From Tetracentron sinense (lineage: Eukaryota; Streptophyta; Magnoliopsida; Trochodendrales; Trochodendraceae): a stretch of DNA of 64,000 nt. Under the pieces are notes generated by a model. It did no database searches. It worked only from the letters and a program-made list of their open reading frames with translations, and was not told the DNA's origin. The position numbers and the translations under genes are program-made. The DNA lies in contig CM026556.1 of the NCBI GenBank assembly GCA_015143295.1, positions 15,562,547 through 15,626,546 on the forward strand, written 5' to 3'. The stretch's first letter is position 1; each line of letters begins with the position of its first letter. Of the stretch, positions 10,712 through 18,347 are shown one piece after another.

Positions 10712-12060
10712 TGTTAGCCAGGAAATGACCCTAAAGAGGGGGTGAATAGGGTCTATGGCAGATTTAAAAAATATGGACTCTATGTCCAAGGTGCGGAAAT
10801 AAAAATTATTTGCAATACAAGATTACACAAGAAAAGTGCTGAAAGTAAAAGATAAGAGTTTGAAGAAACAAATACAAGGATTCGTTCACGAGGCTCAGTA
10901 ATCCAACCTACTCCCCGCCTCAAGCTTCCAGCTAGAGGATTCACCACAGTTCCTTAATCGCACAGACTCCTTCACGGGTGGAGCCCAAACCTCTACAATT
11001 TCTCTTACAGGTCGAGATGCAACCTTTACAAGCTCTCCTTTAGGCCGAACTGAAACCTTTCAAGAGCACCTCCCTCTCTTGATAAACTGAAGTTAGAGCT
11101 TTAGTGCAAGAATCCTAGATTCTTGACTAACCTCAATAATAGAGTTTGAATTTTGAAATCAAATTTAAAAGCTCATTGACTGAGCTGAATAAGAGTGGAG
11201 TACAGTTTCTAATAAAGTATTTCAAAAGAAATTGGAGTTAAATGAGCTCAAGAGAATTTTTGGGGATTTCTAAGTATGTGAGTGAGTGAGAAATCAAAGA
11301 CAATGAATGAGGGATCAATAAGAGTTATTGTAGTGATCAAGAGTTGTTATTAGTTCATAAATGAACTCCTTTTATAGCATTTGATCCAATATAGCCATTG
11401 GTGAAACATTTAATGTATTTTAACCCATTGAAAACTAGCAGTTATAACGATTTTTCAGTTTCAGCCTTTAATTCATCGATAAAGTGGAGTTCCCACTTGA
11501 ATTCATCGTCGAATTATGAAGATAGTAAGCAATTTCATTTTTTATGTTATCAATTCGTCTCTGAATTCAGATGGCTCTAAGAATTCGTCGACGAATTCAG
11601 AATAGATTTTCTGAATTCTATCATGGATCAGACCAAAGAGATGGGATTGATTTCCTAGGTCAATTGTCTATTATTTAACATGATTTTATGATTCCTTAGG
11701 GCCTTAGAATGATGAGTATAAAGTGACCTAGGCACCTATGGTCAATCAATGATCTATGAGCATTTCAACTTACCATTCTTTTGAGGACTTTTTAGATTAG
11801 TCCTAGTCACTCTCAAGGCATTAAAAATAAAAAAAATACAATTTTAAAAAATACTTAAGAGATGATCTTGGGTTTGATGATTTGACTTTGTCTTCAGGGA
11901 CCCGACTTGGACTATGGTCTTATCTTGAGTCTTCAATTGAATACTTTGAGTTGAGCTTACTCTTGGATAATTTCCATCCATTTACAATGATTGGTGTGCT
12001 TTCTTCCTCAGAATCTGAACTGTTAAAGCACTTGAACACATTTATTAGTACTTTAAATTT
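10712..12060. repeat. Unclassified LTR-like block starting TGTTAG
   Basis: The T1 pol homology stops sharply at 10711 and the sequence restarts TGTTAGCCAGGAAATGACC followed by AGAGGGGGTGAATAG. I associate such a start with LTRs of some plant retroelements (possibly Copia type). No protein homology is seen. EcoRI-like palindromes cluster at 11470-11620, including AATTCGTCGACGAATT. The right end is cut by the LINE at 12061, so LTR length and family remain open. Confidence 0.4.
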
Positions 12061-12841
12061 CATTTTTTTTTATTAGAAGCCACTAAAGGGGAGTGGGGGC
12101 TTTGGCAGACCCCTACCTGTTTATTAGATAAAAAAGAAATGGGGGGGACATAAACCTTACCCCTACAAAGACTCCAAAAAGAGGGGGGGATATAAAACCT
12201 TACCCCTACAAAGACAAAATCGGGGGGGACATAAAACCTTACCCCTAAAAAGAAACAAACAAGGGAAGGGGGAATTAAAAACCCCCAACCCAAAACAAAC
12301 TAAACACCAATCAAAAGACTCTAATATTTCCTAGACCCACTTTATCTAGAAAGATAAGAGCCTTAAGGTGAGGAGGGCTGTCCTGAATAGTTTGAATCAA
12401 AACCGAACACTGCCCATCACATCCATAATTAGCTAAAAAATCAGCCACCTGGTTAGCTTCTTTGTAGATGTGGGAGAAAGAAGATCAAATACTATTAATT
12501 GTTTTAATTTTTTGGTTCCAAAACCAAGCAGACCAAGGGTGTTGGTATTTTCCATTCTAGGCATCAACCAGTGTTTTAGAATATGATTCTATCTCAATCT
12601 GAGTATATCCCATGGAATGACATAGTGAGATTCCATCAAGGAGAGCTCTAGTTTCTACAATGTAGCTAGTAGTATGATCATAAAACGAGAAAAAGCAAAC
12701 TAACATATCACAATGGTAATGATACATCCTCTACTAGCTAAACCGGGATTACCTCTAGAAGCACCATCCACATTTAGCTTTAGGGTACCTTGAAGGGGCC
12801 GAATCCATTTGATATTTGAAATATAATTACTGATTTTTGGG
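12061..12841 (-). mobile_element. 5'-truncated L1-type LINE remnant
   Basis: Minus-strand LINE 3' end: an RNase H domain, then a 3' UTR holding three imperfect copies of a GGTAAGGTTTTATGTCCCCC unit (12135-12250), then an A9 tail (T run 12063-12071). The right side is cut at about 12841, where H-element gag begins. The left and right flanks do not match each other, so a deletion or rearrangement followed insertion. Confidence 0.75.
12310..12805 (-). pseudogene. LINE-encoded RNase H domain remnant
   Basis: Minus-strand translation gives QGTLKLNVDGASRGNPG, then YIVETRALLDGISLCHSMGY and IEIES in another frame, then NQVADFLANYGCDGQ, and a final LKALIFLDK. This order (DG..RGNPG, E..AL..GL, hydrophobic-E-S, N..AD.LA) is the plant L1 RNase H (RVT_3-like) signature. 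A TAG stop in the first strand region and at least one frame change make it a pseudogene. No reverse transcriptase part remains. Confidence 0.75.
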
Positions 12842-13401
12842 GTTGGGCATTCAAGAGATTGAGGCCTCCATCATTCCATGGGAGTGTGGACCCTCTTGCT
12901 GCGGAGGCTTGGATCCTCCAAGTGAAGAAGATATTTGTGGTTCTTTCTCCGACAGAGGAAGAGAAAGTGGCATGGGCTGTTTTCATGCTAGAGGGCGAAG
13001 CCCATCATTGGTGGTTGTCCGCATTGAGGACACGAGATTTGATCATGCAAGGTCAACCTTGGACTTGGGAGGAGTTTAAGGATACATTTTATAAGAAGTA
13101 CTTTCCTGTTGGAGCACGGGAAAAGAAAGGAAGAGAGTTCATCAACCTTGAGGAAGGTTAGATGTCAGTAGCACAATATGAGGCTAAGTTCTTGGAGCTC
13201 TCTAGATTTGCGCCTCACATGGTTGCTACTGAGGCAAGAAAGGCGAGGAGATTTGAGCAAGGGCTCAAGGATGTCATTATGGAGAAAGTATCGGCTTTCA
13301 GGCACCCTACTTATCAGGAAGTAGTAGACAAAGCCTTATTGGTTGAGGCGAATTCTGAGGCCGTGTCTAAGAAGAGGGAGTTGGCGAGTGGCCAAGCTAG
13401 T
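12842..13401 (+). pseudogene. gag: H gag, first fragment
   Basis: It encodes the retrotransposon Gag core ([61 protein letters not shown]) with a TAG stop at 13159-13161 where relatives have Ser. The N-terminal part is absent. It breaks at 13401, where A inserted, leaving CTAGT as the left target copy (13397-13401). Confidence 0.88.
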
Positions 13402-14742
13402 TGTAGAGCCCTGGACCTTTTCACATTTAATGCATGACACTTTCGTTGCCATTTTGCCTTTAAAGAGGTATAATTAATAAATAAGGAAGAAATTAGAAAT
13501 TCTGAAATGTTAGAAATGTTCCATTTCGAAGTACGAACCCAACGCAAGTTGAATCGTCAAAATCGAACGAACGAGTCAAAAGATATGGCCAAAACAGTCT
13601 GGACCTGTAGGCAATCGATCACCGGGCATATGCACTTGAGGACGAGCTCTGGTGAGGCACTGGGCATATGCACTTGAGGGCGAGCTCTGGAGAGGCACTA
13701 AGGACGTAGCTCTGATAACGTGCTCTGACAACGTGCTTTGATAAGGCACAGACAATGTATAGACAACTTACTCTGATAACGTAGCTGTAGCTCTGATAAC
13801 GTATACGTTGTGCATCCGTTGTACAGCAAACAACGTGTACGTTGTACAGCTCACGACGGGCACGTTGTACATAAGACAATGGACAACGAGCTCAGCACTA
13901 TGCACAACACAACGTGATAATGGGTTCGGCACCATTCACAGCACAACGTACTCGGCACTATTCACAGCACAACGTGTTCAGCACTATTCACAGCACAATG
14001 TACTCGGCACAATTAACAACACAACGTGTTTGGCACTATTCACAGCACACCGTGTTCAGCACTATTCACAGCACAACGTGTTTGGCACTATTCACAGCAC
14101 AACGTCTTCGGCACTATTCACAGCACAACGTGTTTGGCACTATTCACAGCTCAACGTGTTCGGCACTCGTGTTTTTGCAGAAATTTCAGTAAGGGTATTA
14201 TGGTCTTTTGGTCGGTTCACTCTTACTTTAAGAGTATAACCCGAGCCTTTAGGGCTCATTCTCAACACTTAGAGGATTTGGGGGATTAGAAGAGAGGAGA
14301 AAGGGTTTCCTAAGCTAGGGTTTTGCTTTCGGAGAAGAATCAAAGGGGTTTTGAGACCCTAGATCACTTCAAGTCCGGTTTTTCTCCAAGATCATGGCTC
14401 AAGCACTCATGGAGAGCGTTCCCCAAGTTAGGGCAGCACCTCACGGTCGTTTTTGGAAGGGGTTTCTTCCTCATTTCTTCAAGGTCGGTACTTCTTACTA
14501 CCCTCCTAGTTATAGTTCCTCTTTTCCCTTTATTTCTTTTGATTTTCTTTCATTTACACATGTGCTATGAGATGGATGGTTGTGAATGGTGAATGGAGAT
14601 GGAATGGGCGATTGGATGCCAAGGGTTGTGTTGTGATGATTAAAATGGGGAGGGCATTGTATCCATAATAAACACACCTTTATGATGTGAGTAAACTCAC
14701 CTAGAAAAGCATGATTTAGGTTTAAATGAATAATGAATAATG
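13402..14742 (+). repeat. A 5' LTR, left part
   Basis: It starts TGTAGAGCCCTGG and runs to the insertion site of B, ending TAATG (14738-14742). It holds the conserved block GACGAACGAGTCAAAAG (13567-13583), a variable array (13610-14165), the second conserved flank GCAGAAATTTCAGTAAGGG near 14177, and leader-like T/C-rich sequence. It continues at 34336. Confidence 0.93.
13610..14165. repeat. Variable-zone arrays in the A LTR
   Basis: Two copies of a 40-bp unit with GCATATGCACTTGAGG (13627, 13667), then CTCTGATAACGT units, then about nine units of 29-30 bp built on AACGTGTTCGGCACTATTC (13910-14165). The same unit, in reverse, fills the S1 zone. Open frames of 87-143 codons here are repeat translations. 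Confidence 0.85.
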
Positions 14743-15042
14743 TGTCGCGACCCAAAACCCACCCTAGGAGTTAGAGTGAATCTTGGACGACTTAATCATG
14801 ACTTACATGACTTGCTTGACGAACCAACCTGCAAAACTCACAGAACATATACAATAGAGGATAACAGCGGAAGCATAACTATAAAACACAGCGGAAGTCT
14901 AACAAACCTCTAAGTATATACACATGGTCCAAGTTAATACAAAAGAAAACAAAACAAAGAAAGTGCGGACATGCCCGCCAAAATACATGGATATAATCAC
15001 TCATGCTCACCCACAGCTAATCCACTCGGAATCTAACACCAC

Positions 15043-15162
15043 CTACTGATAACCCTCTACGGGAGGTTCCTCAAAAGGTTCCTCGACGTACTCCTCCTCC
15101 ACCCATAGACCAGGAGCACAAACATCAAATGGAGCAGCAGCTCCCTCAGAACCTGCCGACAT
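15043..15162 (-). CDS. Conserved LTR small ORF (39 aa), B 3' LTR copy
   Basis: Same length and start as the other 39-residue copies. Pro-to-Leu in PGPW and Leu-to-Phe in the tail are its only visible changes. It lies just after the GCTGAG/CTCAGC hairpin in element orientation. Translation is not shown. Confidence 0.5.
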   Translation of the reverse strand: MSAGSEGAAAPFDVCAPGLWVEEEYVEEPFEEPPVEGYQ

Positions 15163-15450
15163 AAGAAGTACGGTTGAGCATGGAATACTCAGCGGGTACT
15201 AAATACTAACCAACAGTCATAGTATACAGATAGCATACATAAAGTAGGAAGCAAGTTGCATATATAGAACAGGAACAATTTATATCAAACAAGGAAGTAA
15301 AGCAATTTGTATTCGTGCTTGCATTCGGAAAGACTGATAAAACCCTTGAAAACATCGTGCACTTGACTTGACTTGAAATTCCCCTTGCGTGATTGGGAAC
15401 TTGTTAACCGTGTCATGCCTGTCATGCTTGCATTTTCATAATTTAAACAT

Positions 15451-15655
15451 GTTCACATGCCTAGTTGCCGTTCATAGTCCGTCGCAACTAGTACCCTATA
15501 TGCAGATGGGTATGCCTAGTTGCCGTTCATAGCCCGTCGCAACTAGCATCCATGCGGAATGTGAATGCCTAGTTGCCGTTCATAGCCCGTCGTAACTAGC
15601 ATCCATGCGGAATGTGAATGCCTAGTTGCCGTTCACAGCCCGTCGCAACTAGCAT
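15451..15655. repeat. CTAGTTGC hairpin tandem array, B 3' LTR
   Basis: Four units, 60-70 bp apart. Each holds an inverted repeat of about 30 nt with arms CTAGTTGC and GCAACTAG around a CGTTCATAGCCCGTC-type loop. The B 5' LTR (32776-32920) has three units, so copy number has changed since insertion. Confidence 0.85.
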
Positions 15656-16108
15656 CCATGTGTGTCATATGATGCTATGCTATGCGTGTCATGCCATGCT
15701 ATGCATGTCATGCGAGGGGATGGGAGACCTTTCCCTATGCAATGCATGATTGTCTTGCCCTTGTCAAAAGCAAAGTGAAACATATCTTAGGATATGCCCC
15801 ACCTCTACGTCCCATACTTAAAACATTGGTAAATCACGTCATTTCATGCGTGCTCGTGAGATCGTGTCATACTTGCATTGTCACGCCCCAAAATACCCCC
15901 TAGGAGTTTAGGGATACTTTAGGTGGACTAAACAAACCTGCCAAACCATCCTGTAATGAACAAGATAAATAAGGAAATAAACAATGATAATCAGAGCGCG
16001 GAAGCTAAACATAATTTGCGGAAGCGAAAACTAAAATTTTCTTTTCTTTATAAGGATCCAAACTGTAGTATTCCAAGTTAACATAAATACAAAACACGTC
16101 TAAGTCTA

Positions 16109-16126
16109 AGGTGGACAGACCCACCT
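16109..16126. other. Conserved LTR hairpin 2 (AGGTGG/CCACCT), C copy
   Basis: A perfect 6-bp stem with a 6-nt loop, about 40 nt downstream of the small ORF in element orientation. In the A/B/E subfamily the same place holds GCGG/CCGC around a 6-nt loop. The inner C-G pair there is T-A here, so both arms changed together. The copy in the 5' LTR is at 23620-23637. It could be an RNA structure in the transcript. Confidence 0.6.
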
Positions 16127-16163
16127 AACAAAATACAAAAGACAAAATACAACTTTGTCTCGC

Positions 16164-16319
16164 TCAATAGTCATCCCCGTGGGGCCAATGGTCTAAGTCT
16201 CTTGCCTCCGCCTGAGGCTCGACTACTAGATCCTCATAAGGTTCCTCCTCGCCATAGTCCTCCTCTATCCAAGGACCCGGATCACAAATGTCGAGAGGGA
16301 CTCGGGTACCTGCCGACAT
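16164..16319 (-). CDS. Conserved LTR small ORF, C form (51 aa)
   Basis: 52 codons including the stop, starting Met-Ser-Ala-Gly-Thr, with core PLDICDPGPWIEEDYGEEEP and a C-terminal tail rich in Asp, Glu and His ending Gly-Asp-Asp-Tyr. It is very acidic, has one Cys, and shows no signal peptide or membrane segment. Against the 39-residue form, aligned codons for Pro, Asp, Pro, Pro, Glu and Tyr differ only at the third base. Other changes are Phe/Leu, Val/Ile (twice) and Glu/Asp; Ala/Asp and Val/Gly are less conservative. That pattern argues for selection on the peptide. The copy in the 5' LTR (23675-23830) has one further synonymous change. It lies in transcribed LTR sequence either upstream of gag or in the 3' end. 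The function is unknown and I recognise no family. Confidence 0.55.
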   Translation of the reverse strand: MSAGTRVPLDICDPGPWIEEDYGEEEPYEDLVVEPQAEARDLDHWPHGDDY

Positions 16320-16504
16320 GAAAGTACGGCTGAGCATGGAATACTCAGCGAGTACAAGCCCCTAACTAACAATGGTAATAACGAACAATATCATATACAA
16401 GTAATGGAAGGAGTATAGTTCATAATCATTTCTAGCAACCACATACATAAACATTTTATCAAGTCATAATTATTATGAAACTAAAACATGTCTATGCATC
16501 CGCA

Positions 16505-17040
16505 TATCTCTTATGAGCCAGAGGTTAGCACCCGCATATCCCTGGGCTACCAACCTCCTTGACAGTACAATACCTTTCTTATGAGCCAGGGGTTAGCACC
16601 CTTAACCGGGGCTACCAACCCCCTTGACAGTACGATACACTTCTTATGAGCCAGAGGTTAGCACCCTTAACCGGGGCTACCAACCCCCTTGACAGTACGA
16701 TACCTTACTTATGAGCCAGAGGTTAGCACCCTTAACCGGGGCTACCAACCCCCTTGACAGTACAATACACTTCTTATGAGCCAGAGGCTAGCACCCGCAT
16801 ATCCCTGGGCTACCAGCCTCCTTGACAGTGCGATACCTTACTTATGAGCCAGAGGTTAGCACCCTTAACCGGGGCTACCAACCCCCTTGACAGTACAATA
16901 CACTTCTTATGAGCCAGAGGCTAGCACCCGCATATCCCTGGGCTACCAGCCTCCTTGACAGTGCAACATTTCCGAGTCCTTTCTTATGAGCCAGGGGTTA
17001 GCACCCGCATATCCCTGGGCTACCAACCCCCTTGACAATA
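16505..17040. repeat. 65-bp tandem array in the C 3' LTR (8 units)
   Basis: The units start CTTATGAGCCAGAGG and carry GGTTAGCACCC..GGGGCTACCAACC, which can fold back on itself. Two sub-types alternate: one with CTTAACCGGGG and one with GCATATCCCTGGG. Eight units are counted here and seven in the 5' LTR (24005-24490). Since the LTRs were identical at insertion, one unit was gained or lost very recently. Confidence 0.9.
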
Positions 17041-17844
17041 TCCTCCATCTACATAAGTGCTCGTGCATAGCAATCGTGAAATTATGATGACATATAGCAT
17101 TTTAACAATTTCCAACTCACATGAGAATTTAAGAAGCGAAATAACACCTGCATACAACTTGCCAAATGGGGAACAGTTATGTGACTCATGCTTTCAAATC
17201 TTAGTTTATTCATGCATTCTATCAAACACGTGGTATTCAACCTTTTTACCTTTAGTTATTTCATATTTTCTCATTCGAACATTTCATCAAACACTTGGGG
17301 TGTGTTCATTATGCGTAATATGCCCTTCCACCATTTTTCCCATCATTCAACACATCACAACATGGCATCCAATTGCCTCCACTCCTCATCCATTTATACA
17401 TTCCACCATTTGTTTGTATTATCTTCTTTTTGTTTTAGGGATTTAGCACATACCAACACAAGAGAGCAATGGGAAAGATCTAACACATATTTACATAGAA
17501 AAGATCCTAGGTTATTACCAAAGTAACTAGGAAGAGTGTACTAACCTTGAAAAGGGAAAGAAAAATCCTTGAGGATGATGTAGAAACGCTGCCCTAGCTT
17601 GGAAGAGGTACTCCACACGAGCTTGAGGTTGGATTTGGAGAATCCAAGCCTTTAGAACGGTTCTAGGGTTCTAAAACCCTTGATTCTCTCAAGTGGAAAA
17701 CCCTAGATGTAAATCCCCCTTATCTTCTCTTCTTCAATCTCAAAAACCTTCTAAGTGAGGTGAATGAAGCCCTAAAGGCTCGGGCAAGCCCTTATGGGTA
17801 AGGGTTAACACCCAGAAGACGAAAACGCCCTTACTAAAAATTCT

Positions 17845-18045
17845 GCAAAACTCGATAGATCGAGCGATCGGTGCTTATGACCGATCGATCGGTTGCCTAC
17901 CGAGCGATCGGTGTTATTGACCGATCGACCGGTCAAAAACTCGCTCTCTGGAAAATTTCCCCATACAAAATTTCTGACCGTGCGACAGCTACCGATCGAT
18001 CGGTTATGGACCGATCGATCGCTGACTGGACCGAGCGATCGGTGC
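17845..18045. repeat. GATCGATC palindrome cluster, C 3' LTR
   Basis: At least six GATCGATC or GCGATCGG sites, several as the full palindrome ACCGATCGATCGGT, lie between the conserved flanks GTAAGGGCG (left) and GACGAGCGAGTCAAAAG on the opposite strand (right). The same zone is present in the 5' LTR at 25300-25500. Confidence 0.85.
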
Positions 18046-18255
18046 TCTGTATGTCTGGACTGTTTTGACCATATCTTTTGACTCGCTCGTCGGATTTCGA
18101 TGATTCAACTTGCGTTGGATCCGTCTTTCGAAAACGAACATTTCTGACGTTTCGGAATTTCCGATTTTTCCTTTATTTATAAATTAGACTACAAAAACGG
18201 CCAATTAGCTACGAGGGTGCTATTCATTAAGGATGAAAAAGTCCGGGGTGCTACA

Positions 18256-18276
18256 TTCTCCCCCCCTTACAAAAAT
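18256..18276 (-). other. Polypurine tract of C
   Basis: On the minus strand GTAAGGGGGGGAGAA touches the 3' LTR, preceded by GAAATTTTT. It is the standard plus-strand primer site for this group. The 18277-18347 stretch between it and the pol stop is short untranslated sequence. Confidence 0.85.
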
Positions 18277-18347
18277 TTCGTCCCCGAAATTTGGACGATA
18301 CATACATGCGTAAAAACTATAACAAAATACAAGGGAATGTCAAGGCC

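Larger units (their letters stand above)
14743..15878 (-). repeat. B 3' LTR, left part
   Basis: This is the terminal part of the LTR in element orientation, cut by C at the TGCAT site (15874-15878). It contains a small ORF and, at 15451-15655, four copies of a hairpin unit with CTAGTTGC..GCAACTAG arms. It resumes at 25707. Confidence 0.92.
15879..18255 (-). repeat. C 3' LTR
   Basis: 2377 bp, TG..CA. In element orientation: the conserved GACGAGCGAGTCAAAAG block (about 18070-18090), GATCGATC palindromes (17850-18045), GCAGAATTTTTAGTAAGGG, a T-rich leader-like stretch, a 65-bp tandem array (16505-17040), the GCTGAG hairpin, the small ORF (16164-16319) and an AGGTGG/CCACCT hairpin (16109-16126). 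Confidence 0.95.

Noticed and set aside
13808..14289. 143-codon plus-strand frame and two overlapping ones
   Set aside because: Repeat translation of the 29-30 bp LTR array (LFTAQRV-type periodic product); it has no match to a protein pattern.
16505..17040. CRISPR-like appearance of the regular array
   Set aside because: The spacers are not unique and the units are full tandem copies of one sequence in a plant LTR. No cas genes or prokaryotic context.
17057..17526. Frames of 112-129 codons present twice (also 24503-24972)
   Set aside because: They are duplicated because both C LTRs contain them. They overlap each other in different frames, start mid-LTR, and have no diverged homolog in the other LTR lineages, unlike the MSAG frame.
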